64,000 nt of DNA from Aspidapion aeneum (taxonomy: Eukaryota; Arthropoda; Insecta; Coleoptera; Brentidae), in the NCBI GenBank assembly GCA_963576565.1, contig OY755040.1, positions 82,493,321-82,557,320 of the forward strand, given 5' to 3'. Below the pieces are notes generated by a model. That model saw only the letters and a program-made list of their open reading frames with translations. It was not told where the DNA came from and ran no database searches. Every line of letters starts with the position of its first letter. The first letter of the stretch is position 1. This document shows positions 22,513 through 33,501 of this stretch, in pieces. The position numbers and the translations under genes are program-made.

Positions 22513-22715
22513 CAGTCGAACCTCTATAACTCGAACTTCAAGGGACAACCAAATCAGTTCGAGTTATGGAGAGTTCGACATATAGAAATTCGAGTTAAAG
22601 AGGTTAAAATTCATATAAAAAGTGCAGAAATTAGATTAATAAATTTGTTAGTCTGAGGTGCAGAACAACTTAAAAGGTTCGAGTTATAGAGGTTCGAGTT
22701 AGAGAGGTTCGACTG
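22513..22715. mobile_element. 203-bp pogo-like MITE
   Basis: Flanked by TA (22511-22512 and 22716-22717). Ends are CAGTCGAACCTCTATAACTC and its near reverse complement, with several internal TCGAGTTA repeats. The reverse complement matches 31956-32131 over most of its length, so it is a family. The TIR resembles the left end of the 24.7-kb composite. Confidence 0.85.
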
Positions 22716-22970
22716 TATTACAAGGCGGTCATCGCTTTTATTATTATGATATCGGAATACCAACAAATTAATTTTTAACTTTTTAGTGAATTTTATAAAA
22801 GCTTAAAAAATAGGTACATTTTTTTGACATATAAACTTTTTTATAAACATTAATTTTTCTAAAATTTCTAGAAAAATGGCAAAAAAAAAGAAAGACAAAA
22901 AAGGTGCAGATGAAAAAAAAGCAAAATCTAGAGAATGTATGATGGGGATCATGGAACACCTATTCCTTAT

Positions 22971-23344
22971 CAGAACGTGTTCCAGACGGGGATCATTCGT
23001 ATCCTTGTGATCGACGTTGGAGAGAGTGAAAACCAAACAGTTTTAACAAGTTCCCAACAAAAGCATCAAACCATCAGTATAATTTAATACGGGTAGGAGT
23101 ATTTTCCCTCTGAGTAGTTGTTTCTGTTGGTTTCACACAACTTATGCTCTACACGGAGCTATCGCCTACATTAACCTGAGGATGGCCCAAAAGGCCGAAA
23201 CCGGACGTGGCTTGGCATGGATTACTTGTTCCTGATTGTCAGAACGTGTTCCAGACGGGGATCATTCGTATCCATGTGATCGACGTTGGAGAGAGTGAAA
23301 ACCAAATAGTTTTAACAAGTTCCCAACGAAAGCATCAAACCATT
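22971..23344. repeat. Pair of about 105-bp direct repeats around a short insert
   Basis: CAGAACGTGTTCCAGACGGG begins at both 22971 and 23240, and each copy runs about 105 bp through GACGTTGGAGAGAGTGAAAA to CATCAAACCAT. The spacer holds CCTGAGGATGGCCC then AAAAGGCCGAAACCGG (23175-23203). This type of phrase occurs in Penelope-like repeats and resembles a hammerhead core, but stem pairing is imperfect. Direct terminal repeats would suit a Penelope-like fragment. Confidence 0.5.
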
Positions 23345-23914
23345 ATCTGTAGATTAACTTTTTATATTGTTGCTCATTTAAGATTTAAGTGGTTTAAGAG
23401 ATTAAAAATTTGAAAATAATAGGTTTTAGGTTGTTTGTTCATTATAATTATTTTTGTTTATTAGGTAGTAGTAGTTTTTTAAATTTAGTTATGAGAAATT
23501 TAAATACAATAAGCTTTGCAATATATATTTTCTAAGTAATTTATCAGCTTTGTTAACTTGGCCTCAGTTTCGTTAATATACTTTTTTAAAAAATTCTTTT
23601 CTATTTTTGCGGTGTTTTTTGATAAAAAGTAGTTTTTTTTGTTTTGTTATGACTTTTTTATGTAAAATTTGTTCACTACATATATTTTCTAAGTAATTTA
23701 TCAGCTTTGTTAACATAACCTCAGCTTTGATGAATCACTTTTTCTTATTTTTACTTTTTCTCCAAAAATATACATTTTTTTTCTGGGAAACATACTCTAT
23801 GCAAAATATTAAAGCATTTTCTTTTTAACAGACAATAAAAAGCTTATTTTTGAATATTATATTTTTCAAAAAAAAAGGGAAGCTCATTTCACAGGTTTTC
23901 TGAAGAACTGCCCG

Positions 23915-26900
23915 TTAATTCTGTATACTTAAAAAGGGACTTAAAATGATAAATAGTTTATGGATTGGAGAGAATTCAAAATAAAAACCCTTAATGGGAT
24001 AGAAATTGATTCCTTTTGAATGTCACAAAGTGTATTGAAATGGATGAAATGTTTGTATACTTTTTAATGCCAATTTATTATGCCTTTTCAAATCCTTTTT
24101 TGGATAAGAAAAGATTCAAAATATAGATCTAGGATTCTGCATACTTAAAAGGGGATTTAAAAGGATAAGTAATTTTATTATTATTTTTTTTGATTGCCAC
24201 AAACTGTATTGAAATGGATGGAATGTTTATATACTTTTTAATGCTAATTGCATACGCTTTTTGAAATCCTTTTTTTGGATAAGAGAGGATTAAAAATGTA
24301 GATCTCAAAGGTATTAAAATGTATTCATTCGGTATTCTTGAAAGGGGATTTAAAAGGTTAAAGATTTTATGGATTAAAGGGGATTAAAAATAAAACCCCC
24401 TAATGACATAGAAATGGATTCCTTTTTTTGGATAAGACAGGATTGAAAATGTAAATTTCGGAGGTATTAAAATGTATTTATTCTGTATTCTTGGAAGAGG
24501 ATTCAAAAGGATAATTATTTTATGGATTGAAGGGGATTAAAAAAACCCTTAATGCTATAGAAATGGATTCTTTTTGAATGACACAAAGTGTATTGAAATG
24601 GATGGAATGTTTATATACTTTTTAATGACAACTTAATACGCCTTTTCAAATCCTTTTTTCGAATAAGAAAGAATTGAAAATGTGAATTTCGGAGGTATTA
24701 AAATGTTATAATTCTGTATACTTAAAAGGGGACTTAAAAGGATAACTAGTTTATGGATTGAAGAGAATTCAAAATAACAACCCTTAATGGGATAGAAAGG
24801 GATTCCTTTTGAATGCCACAAAGTGTATTGAAATGGATGAAATGTATTCATGAAAGGGGATTCAAAAGGATAAAGATTTTATGGATTAAAGGGGATTCAA
24901 AATAAATCCCCTTAATGACATAGAATGGATTCCTTTTGAATGCCAAAAAGTGTATTGAAATATATATATATATACGCCTTTTCAAATCCTTTTTTCGGAT
25001 AAGAAAGAATTGAAAATGTGAATTTCGGAGGTATTAAAATGTATTAATTCTGTATACTTAAAACAGGACTTAAAAGGATAAATAGTTTATGGATTGGAGA
25101 TAATTCAAATTAAAAACCCTTAAAGTGTATTGAAATGGATGAAATGTTTGTATACTTTTTAATGTCAATTTAATACGCCTTTTCAAATCCTTTTTTTGGA
25201 TAAGAAAGGATTGAAAATGTAGATCTAGGAGGTATTAAAATGTATTCTTTCTGCATACTTAAAAGGGGATTTAAAAGGATAAGTAGTTTATGGATCGGAG
25301 GGGATTAAAAATAAAAACCCTTAATGAGATAGAAGGGGATTCCTTTTGAATGCCACAAAGTGTATTAAAATGGATTAAATGTATACATTCTGTATACATG
25401 AAAGGGGATTCAAAAGGATAAAGATTTTATGGATTAAAGGGGATTAAACATAAAACCCCTTAATGACATAGAAATGGATTCCTTTTGAATGCCAAAAAGT
25501 GTATTAAAATGGATGGAATATTTTTATACTTTTAATGACAATTTAATACGCTTTTTCAAAACCTTTTTTTGGATAAGAAAGAATTGAAAATGTGAATTTT
25601 GGAGGTATTAAAATGTATTAATTCTGTATACTTAAAAAGGGACTTGAAAGGATAAATAGTTTATGGATTGGAGATAATTCAAATTAAAAACCCTTAATGG
25701 GATAGAAATGGATTTCTTTTGAATGTCACAAAGTGTATTGAAATGGATGAAATGTTTGTATACTTTTTAATGCCAATTTAATACGCCTTTTCAAATCCTT
25801 TTTTTGGATAAGAAAGGATTGAAAATGTAGATCTAGGAGGTATTAAAATGTATTCATTCTGCATACTTAAAAGGGGATTTAAAAGGATAAGTAGTTTAAG
25901 GATTGTAGGGGATTCAAAATAAAAAGCCTTAATGAGATAGAAAGGGATTCCTTTTGAATGCCACAAAGTGTATTGAAATGGAATGTTTATATACTTTTTA
26001 ATGCTAATTGCATACTTTTTTAAATCCTTTTTTTTTGGATAAGAGAGGATTGAAAATGTAGATCTCGAAGGTATTAAAATGTCTGATTCTGTATTCTTGA
26101 AAGGGGATTTAAAAGGTTAAAGATTTTATGGATTAAAGAGGACTAAAAATAAATCCCCTTAATGCCATAGAAATGGATTCCTTTTGAATGCCAAAAAGTG
26201 TATTGAAATGGATGGAATGTTTATATACTTTTTAATGACAATTTAATTCGCATTTTCAAATCCTTTTTTCGGATAAGAAAGAATTGAAAATGTGACTTTT
26301 GGAGGTATTAAAATGTATTAATTATGTATACTTAAAAGGGGACTTAAAAGGATAAATAGTTTATGGATTGAAGAGAATTCAAAATAACAACCCTTAATGG
26401 GATAGAAATGGATTCCTTTTGAATGTCACAAAGTGTATTGAAATGGATGAAATGTTTGTATACTTTTTAATGCCAATTTAATACGCCTTTTCAAATCCTT
26501 TTTTTGGATAAGAAAGGATTGAAAATGTAGATCTAGGAGGTATTAAAATGTATTCATTCTGCATACTTAAAAGGAGATTTAAAAGGATAAGTAGTTTATG
26601 GATTGCAGAGGATTAAAAATAAAAACCCTTACTGAGATAGAAAGGGATTCCTTTTGAATGCCACAAAGTGTATTGAAATGGATGGAATGTTTATATACTT
26701 TTTAATGCTAATTGCATACGCTTTTTGAAATCCCTTTTTTGGATAAGAAAGGATTGAAAATGTAGATCTCGAAGGTATTAAAATGTATTCATTCTCTATT
26801 CTTGAAAGGGGATTCAAAAGGTTAAAGATTTTATAGATTAAAGGGGATTAAAAATAAATCCCCTTAATGGCATAGAAATGGATTCCTTTTGAATGCCAAA

Positions 26901-29900
26901 AAGTGTATTGAAATGGATGGAATGTTTATATACTTTTTAATGACAATTTAATACGCCATTTCAAATCACTTTTTCGGATAAGAAAGAATTGAAAATGTGA
27001 ATTTTGGAGGTATTAAAATGTATTAATTCTGTATACTTAAAAAGGGACTTGAAAGGATAAATAGTTTATGGATTGAAGAGAATTCAAAATAACAACCCTT
27101 AATGGGATAGAAATGGATTCCTTTTGAATGTCACAAAGTATATTGAAATGGATGAAATGTTTGTATACTTTTTAATGCCAATTTAATACGCCTTTTCAAA
27201 TCCTTTTTTGGATAAGAAAGGATTGAAAATGTAGATCTAGGAGGTATTAAAATGTATTCATTCTGCATACTTAAAAGGGGATTTAAAAGGATAAGTAGTT
27301 TATGGATTGCAGGGGATTAAAAATAAAAACCCTTAATGAGATAGAAAGGGATTCCTTTTGAATTGCACAAAGTGTATTGAAATGGATGGAATGTTTATAT
27401 ACTTTTTAATGCTAATTGCATACGCTATTTGAAATCCTTTTTTTGGATAAGAAAGGATTGAAAATGTAGATCTCGAAGGTATTAAAATGTATTCATTCTC
27501 TATTCTTGAAAGGGGATTCAAAAGGTTAAAGATTTTATGGATTAAAGGGGATTAAAAATAAATCCCCTTAATGACATAGAAATGGATTCCTTTTGAATGC
27601 CAAAAAGTGTATTGAAATGGATGGAATGTTTATATACTTTTTAATGACAATTTAATACGCCATTTCAAATCCTTTTTTCGGATAAGAAAGAATTGAAAAT
27701 GTGAATTTTGGAGGTATTAAAACGTATTAATTCTGTATACTTAAAAGGGGACTTAAAAGGATAAATAGTTTATGGATTGAAGAGAATTCAAAATAACAAC
27801 CCTTAATGGGATAGAAATGGATTCCTTTTGAATGTCACAAAGTATATTGAAATGGATGAAATGTTTGTATACTTTTTAATGCCAATTTAATACGCCTTTT
27901 CAAATCCTTTTTTTGGATAAGAAAGGATTAAAAATGGTATTAAAATGTATTCATTCTGCATACTTAAAAGGGGATTTAAAAGGATAAGTAGTTTATGGAT
28001 TGCAGGGAATTAAAAATAAAAACCCTTAATGAGATAGAAAGGGATTCCTTTTGAATGCCACAAAGTGTATTGAAATGGATGGAATGTTTATATACTTTTT
28101 AATGACAATTTAATTCGCCTTTTCAAATCCTTTTTTCGGATAAGAAAGAATTGAAAATGTGACTTTTGGAGGTATTAAAATGTATTAATTATGTATACTT
28201 AAAAGGGGACTTAAAAGGATAAATAGTTTATGGATTGAAGAGAATTCAAAATAACAACCCTTAATGGGATAGAAATGGATTCCTTTTGAATGTCACAAAG
28301 TGTATTGAAATGGATGAAATGTTTGTATACTTTTTAATGCCAATTTAATATGCCTTTTCAAATCCTTTTTTTGGATACGAAAGGATTGAAAATGTAGATC
28401 TAGGAGGTATTAAAATGTATTCATTCTCTATTCTTAAAAGGGGATTCAAAAGGTTAAAGATTTTATGGATTAAAGGGGATTAAAAATAAATCCCCTTAAT
28501 GACATAGAAATGGATTCCTTTTGAATGCCACAAAGTGTATTAAAATGGATGGAATGTTTATATACTTTTTAATGCTAATTGCATACGCTTTTTGAAATCT
28601 TTTTTTTGGATAAGAAAGGATTGAAAATGTAGATCTCGAAGGTATTAAAATGTATTCATTCTCTATTCTTAAAATGGGATTCAAAAGGTTAAAGATTTTA
28701 TGGATTAAAGGGGATTAAAAATAAATCCCCTTAATGGCATAGAAATGGATTCCTTTTGAATGCCACAAAGTGTATTGAAATGGATGGAATGTTTATATAC
28801 TTTTTAATGCTAATTGCATACGCTTTTTGAAATCCTTTTTTTTGGATAAGAAAGTATTAAAAATATAGATCTCGAAGGTATTAAAATGTATTCATTCTCT
28901 ATTCTTAAAAGGGGATTCAAAAGGTTAAAGATTTTATGGATTAAAGAGGATTAAAAATAAATCCCCTTAATGACATAGAAATGGATTCCTTTTGAATGCC
29001 AAAAAGTGTATTGAAATGGATTGAATGTTTATATACTTTTTAATGCTAATTGCATACGCTTTTTGAAATCCTTTTTTGGATAAGAAAGGATTGAAAATGT
29101 AGATTTCGAAGGTATTAAAATGTATTCATTCTCTATTCTTAAAAGGGGATTCAAAAGGTTAAAGATTTTATGGATTAAAGGGGATTAAAAATAAATCCCC
29201 TTAATGACATAGAAATGGATTCCTTTTGAATGCCAAAAAGTGTATTGAAATGGATGGAATGTTTATATACTTTTTAATGCTAATTGCATACGCTTTTTGA
29301 AATCCTTTTTTTGGATAAGAAAGGATTGAAAATGTAGATCTCGAAGGTATTAAAATGTATTCAATCAAATTTCTTAAAAGGGGATTCAAAAGGTTAAAGA
29401 TTTTATGGATTAAAGGGGATTAAAAATAAATCCCCTTAATGACATAGAAATGGATTCCTTTTGAATGCCACAAAGTGTATTGAAATGGATGGAATGTTTA
29501 TATACTTTTTAATGCTAATTGCATACGCTTTTTGAAATCCTTTTTTTGGATAAGAAAGGATTAAAAATGTAGATCTCGAAGGTATTAAAATGTATTCATT
29601 CTCTATTCTTAAAATGGGATTCAAAAGGTTAAAGATTTTATGGATTAAAGGGGATTAAAAATAAATCCCCTTAATGGCATAGAAATGGATTCCTTTTGAA
29701 TGCCACAAAGTGTATTGAAATGGATGGAATGTTTATATACTTTTTAATGCTAATTGCATACGCTTTTTGAAATCCTTTTTTTGGATAAGAAAGGATTAAA
29801 AATATAGATCTCGAAGGTATTAAAATGTATTCATTCTCTATTCTTAAAAGGGGATTCAAAAGGTTAAAGATTTTATGGATTAAAGAGGATTAAAAATAAA

Positions 29901-30660
29901 TCCCCTTAATGACATAGAAATGGATTCCTTTTGAATGCCAAAAAGTGTATTGAAATGGATGGAATGTTTATATACTTTTTAATGCTAATTGCATAGGCTT
30001 TTTGAAATCCTTTTTTTGGATAAGAAAGGATTGAAAATGTAGATTTCGAAGGTATTAAAATGTATTCATTCTCTATTCTTAAAAGGGGATTTAAAAGGTT
30101 AAAGATTTTATGGATTAAAGGGGATTAAAAATAAATCCCCTTAATGACATAGAAATGGATTCCTTTTGAATGCCACAAAGTGTATTGAAATGGATGGAAT
30201 GTTTATATACTTTTCAATGCTAATTGCATACGCTTTTTGAAATCCTTTTTTTGGATAAAAAAGGATTGAAAATGTAGATCTCGAAGGTATTAAAATGTAT
30301 TCATTCTCTATTCTTAAAAGGGGATTCAAAAGGTTAAAGATTTTATGGATAAAAGAGGATTAAAAATAAATCCCCTTAATGACATAGAAATGGATTCCTT
30401 TTGAATGCCAAAAAGTGTATTGAAATGAATTGAATGTTTATATACTTTTTAATGCTAATTGCATACGCTTTTTGAAATCCTTTTTTTGGATAAGAAAGGA
30501 TTGAAAATGTAGATCTCGAAGGTATTAAAATGTATTCATTCTCTATTCTTAAAAGGGGATTCAAAAGGTTAAAGATTTTATGGATTAAAGGGGATTAAAA
30601 ATAAATCCCCTTAATGACATAGAAATGGATTCCTTTTGAATGCCAAAAAGTGTATTGAAA
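23915..30660 (+). repeat. Satellite array 2 (235-bp monomers; partly about 704-bp trimers)
   Basis: Monomers carry GGTATTAAAATGTATT, GATTCCTTTTGAATGCCA and ACTTTTTAATGC. In 28400-30650 the spacing is an exact 235 bp (for example 29201, 29436 and 29671). In about 25200-28400 three monomer types alternate: GAATTTTGGAGG, TAGATCTAGGAGG and TAGATCTCGAAGG. The second type recurs at 25830, 26530 and 27234, a period of about 700-704 bp. 23915-25200 is more diverged and irregular. The 62-residue ORFs in each monomer have strong repeat-driven identity and no domain, so they are not called genes. Confidence 0.9.
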
Positions 30661-30863
30661 TAGATTTACTTTGAATGCCAAAAAGTGTATACAAAAGGAT
30701 AGAATGTTTCAAAATGGATTTATTTTGTATGCCAGGATCTGTATTGTTATCCATTTTAATACTTAACACTTTCTATCCCCCAAAGGTCAGAAAAAGGATT
30801 TCAAAAAGCGGATAGAAAATGGATTCATTTTTTTTATCCTTTTTTATCCATTTTTTTTATAGG
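30661..30863 (+). repeat. Right subterminal region of satellite-bearing element
   Basis: Satellite phrases degrade into unique sequence with GGATAGAAAATGGATTCATT and runs of T. The final stretch CCATTTTTTTTATAGGG mirrors the left subterminal CCCTATAAAAAATAATGG at 7460-7478, supporting a common TIR. A LINE follows immediately. Confidence 0.6.
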
Positions 30864-31829
30864 GTCTCTAACTCTTGCTTCAATAACTTGCGGTGTACCT
30901 CAGGGATCTGTTCTGGGTCCCATTCCTTTTCTTCTCTTCCTTGATGACCTTTCAGATCTTCCTATTCAAGGTATTTTTACGTTTTTTGCAGATGACACTA
31001 GTATAACTTGGTCATCAAATAACAGAAAGGAGTTGGAGAGGATGATGAATGAGGACCTTGAGCAGATCAAAGGGTGGTTCGATGCTAATAAGTTGGCTCT
31101 AAATTTAAATAAAACTAAACATATGGTATTTCAAAACAGAACAAAACTAAATCTTCAAATAGAGGGCCAAGCTATCCAAAATGTTGAAGAATATAAATTT
31201 TTGGGTGTAACTGTTGATCATAAACTATCATGGGTGACACAATATAACAACACATTAAAAAAATTAGCATCAAGCCTTTATGCAATAAAAGTTACAAGGA
31301 AGACCCTAAATCAAGAATCTGCAATTGAGGTCTACCACTCTTTGTTTGAGTCACATGCACGATATTGCATTCCATTTTGGGGCTACTCTGCAAATTATAG
31401 AATGCAGCTAGTTTTTTCACTACAAAAAAGGGAATTCGCCTCATAGCAAAGATCTCTAATTTAACATCCTGCCAATCATATTTTAAATCCTTAAAAATTC
31501 TTACATTTTTTGATCTTATTTTATATGAATCTCTAACATTGATTCACAGTTACACCCAGAAGGGATTCTTTCAAAAAAGATGTGAATTACATCAATATAA
31601 TACAAGGACAAAAAATCACTTGCATACTGAAAGGCCACTGTCGGCACTTAACAGGAACTCTGTTTTTCATCTAGGAAAAACTATTTACAATAGACTACCA
31701 AATAATATAAAAGATTTAAATGTAAACAAATTTAATTTTGCTTTGAAAAATTATTTGCTAGAATCAGTACACTATTCACTAAAAGATATAACTGAAAATA
31801 TAAACCTTTTTTCCAACTTTACTATTTAA
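30864..31829 (+). pseudogene. LINE-B reverse transcriptase, C-terminal part (frameshifted)
   Basis: The RT copies LINE RNA at the nicked target. The frame opens SLTLASITCGVPQGSVLGP (RT block 4) and continues to FADDTS, the catalytic block with the two aspartates. It then runs through the thumb (NLNKTKHMVF, FLGVTVDHKL) to about 31430, where an A-run frameshift introduces a stop at 31446. The other frame carries on from about 31425 (RLIAKISNLTSCQ) to a stop at 31829. The fingers domain and the endonuclease are missing because of 5' truncation. Confidence 0.88.
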
Positions 31830-31955
31830 GAAAAAAAATAACATTATGTCTAAAATTATGGATTGTTGTAAAAAATTAGTTTTAAGGTTTTAGCTATAGG
31901 GAAAATATTGTACAGCTATAGGCTTTCTGCAATAAATAAATTTGATTTGATTTGA
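30864..31955 (+). mobile_element. 5'-truncated LINE-B (CR1/jockey-like) with TTTGA-repeat tail
   Basis: It starts inside the RT domain and ends with a 3' UTR and a short repeat tail (TTTGATTTGATTTGAT, ending 31955). The extreme 3' 150 bp recur at 37190-37352 with the same tail type. 5' truncation and a 3' microsatellite tail are hallmarks of target-primed reverse transcription. Confidence 0.85.
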
Positions 31956-32131
31956 TTTGATAACTCGAACCTCTATAACTCGAACCCCTCTATAACTCGA
32001 ACCTTTTAAGCGGTCCCTGCACTTTTTACATGTATTTTAACCTATGTAACTCGAGTTTCTATAACTCGAACTCTCCATAACTCGAACTGTTTTGGTTGTC
32101 CCTTCAGGTTCGAGTTATAGAGGTTCGACTG
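31956..32131. mobile_element. Pogo-like MITE, left tip missing
   Basis: The right end GAGGTTCGACTG is followed by TA and the right half of X. Internal TAACTCGAACC repeats match the 203-bp MITE at 22513-22715 in reverse complement. The first 15 or so bases of the left TIR are absent at the junction with LINE-B. It probably sat in X before the satellite element inserted beside it. Confidence 0.7.
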
Positions 32132-32133
32132 TA

Positions 32134-32270
32134 TTCATGAGCCGTCATTCCAACTTCAATATTTTAAAGACAATCAGCTGTGTCGTGATGTGACCATCAA
32201 AAAAAAAATCAGGCCCGGTTGTGACGTCAACAAAGTGGAGGATCGTGGCCCGTCCGTTTTGATTGCCCTG
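32134..32270. mobile_element. Element X, copy 1, right part
   Basis: TTCATGAGCCGTCATTCC to AGCCCTG matches 54688-54825 of the second X copy. It is followed by GTTGTGC (32271-32277), the 7-bp duplicate of the left flank at 6968-6974. With 6975-7446 it makes an X of about 610 bp. Confidence 0.75.
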
Positions 32271-32277
32271 GTTGTGC

Positions 32278-33082
32278 CTCTTTTTCATGTCACTACTGGA
32301 GGGTTAAAACAATTAAACTTTGTCTAAACCTAAAAATCATAGTGAAATATTTTTCACAGTTTAACGCTATAGAAGGCCTATTACTTAGCAAAAGGTTTAG
32401 TCAAGTACAACAAAAGATCCTAATAGAAAACCTGAATCTGATGAGAAAAGTTTAGTCTATTTCAATTTCGTCTCTGTTAAGTGAGCCTTGAAGTGAGCTC
32501 TTTGAATAGAACTACTTTCCCCTACCTTGGGCTGATAGTTCATTGATCAAAAAACTTCAAAAACCTTTGAACTTTCCCCTACCTTGGGCTGATAGTTCAT
32601 TGATCAAAAAACTTCAAAAACCTTTGGGGGCCCGATACCTTTGGGGGGGCCCCAGAGGTCTTATGATGTACTTTATGCTATTTTTTCTGTTTATTCATGA
32701 AATATATGGAAAATATCTAAAAAAATATGTAGTTTGGGGGGTCCGGGCCCCTAGCCCCCTTGGTGCGCCCATGTAATAATTCAAAATAAGTGAAAAAACT
32801 AGAAAAAAAGTTTAAAAAAAAAATAAACAAAAACATAACCTACTTTTTTGAAGAAAACATGGTCCCTTTTATTTCAGATTTTCTCGCTTTAGTTTAATAT
32901 TTTTATGAAAAACGCATTTTCCCATAAGCACTTCTTAAAACTGATTAATTTTTGAGACTAAAGCTCTTGTCGTTTTTGTAAAATTTACGTTTTTGTTAAC
33001 ATTACGGCTTATGGGAAATCGGTTTGTTTGTCCTATGGAAGACATCTTGGATTTGATCATATGTTTTGTTAGACAGCCCTAT
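32278..33082 (-). repeat. Right arm of giant inverted repeat, outer piece
   Basis: This is the reverse complement of 2236-3008, with the same block order: CTTTTTCATGTCACTACTGG, the GC-rich segment, then CGGCTTATGGGAAATCGG, and the terminus GTTAGACAGCCCTA. An extra copy of a short block (CTTTCCCCTACCTTGGGCTG at about 32514 and 32571) marks a local 57-bp tandem duplication. Confidence 0.75.
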
Positions 33083-33084
33083 TT

Positions 33085-33207
33085 ATAAGATCCGAACCAC
33101 GCTATATTCTATCCACTGTGCATGTACCCAACCAAACGTATGGCTTCCAGGATGCAGTGACCCTAGTGACCAACAGGGTGGATAGAATAGACCGGTGTTC
33201 GGATCTT
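33085..33207. mobile_element. 123-bp MITE (ATAAGATCCGAAC termini)
   Basis: Left TATAAGATCCGAACC and TATTCTATCCACTG pair with right GTGGATAGAATAG and GGTGTTCGGATCTTATA. Single ends of the same family lie at 4552-4585 and 36377-36410. It is non-coding and adjacent to a TA run. Confidence 0.65.
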
Positions 33208-33501
33208 ATATATATATATGTCGAATTTTCCAGGTCACTGGTGGTCCAGCTGATTTTTGTAAACAAAAGTTAGATCTGTTATGAACAACGGAACAACTAA
33301 TATTTTTTGAATTTTTTGAAAACTAAGGCCATTTTTCTACTGTTTTCTAGTACATCCTTATAAAATGTAATTTTCTAGATGTATTTTCGTTATTATTTTT
33401 TAGCCCGTTTTATTTTTTATTACACAAAACTACAATTTTTTATTACAAAAACTACAAGTCAAACTGAATGTGATCGTTTAATATCAAAGGTGAACCGAGG
33501 A

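Larger units (their letters stand above)
21448..23914. mobile_element. 2.47-kb TIR element inserted in satellite array 2
   Basis: The ends GGGCAGTTCTTCAGAAAACC (21448) and GGTTTTCTGAAGAACTGCCC (ending 23913) are inverted. The array phrase TGTATTAATTCTG is split so that TTA lies on the left and TTAA on the right, compatible with a TTAA (piggyBac-like) or short A/T target with slight erosion. The motif TCAGCTTTGTTAA recurs near 21830, 22189, 23543 and 23700, with inverted or partial forms at about 21618, 22174, 22211 and 22229. No transposase ORF is seen. Confidence 0.75.
7449..32131. mobile_element. 24.7-kb TA-flanked composite with pogo-like termini carrying two satellite arrays
   Basis: The left end reads TA then CAGTCGAACCTCCCC, and the right end reads GAGGTTCGACTG then TA. 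The flanks are the two halves of X, so the junction is defined against the uninterrupted X at about 54670-54690. The terminus CAGTCGAACC with a TA duplication fits pogo/Tigger-like elements. Next to the left end is CCCCTATAAAAAATAATGG. The reverse complement of 30840-30865 reads CCCTATAAAAAAAATGG, suggesting that the original satellite-bearing element ended near 30866. On that reading its right tip was lost beside a LINE, and the outermost 170 bp belong to a separate pogo-like MITE (31956-32131). Confidence 0.65.
2236..33082. mobile_element. Outer giant foldback (inverted-repeat) element with nested insertions
   Basis: The left end at about 2236 (AGGGCTGTCTAACAAAACA) is matched in reverse complement at about 33082. 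The left arm (2236-4538) pairs with a right arm that is now in two pieces, 5198-6974 and 32278-33082. Those pieces were separated when element X, itself carrying the 24.7-kb satellite composite, inserted with a 7-bp duplication. Removing the insertions leaves an element of about 5.6 kb: arms of about 2.3-2.6 kb around a central spacer (4539-5197). No ORF with recognisable homology lies in the arms. The target duplication could not be resolved; flanks are TTAT on the left and ATTTAT on the right. Confidence 0.7.

Noticed and set aside
21448..23914. Firm piggyBac assignment from TTAA
   Set aside because: The left copy of TTAA is incomplete and the terminus does not start with the usual CCC/CCY. 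Left as unassigned.
24633..30564. Series of 62-residue minus-strand ORFs ending NPFL(C/S)H
   Set aside because: They recur at 235 or 704 bp because the satellite monomer repeats. Several monomers break the frame, and there is no selection-like pattern.
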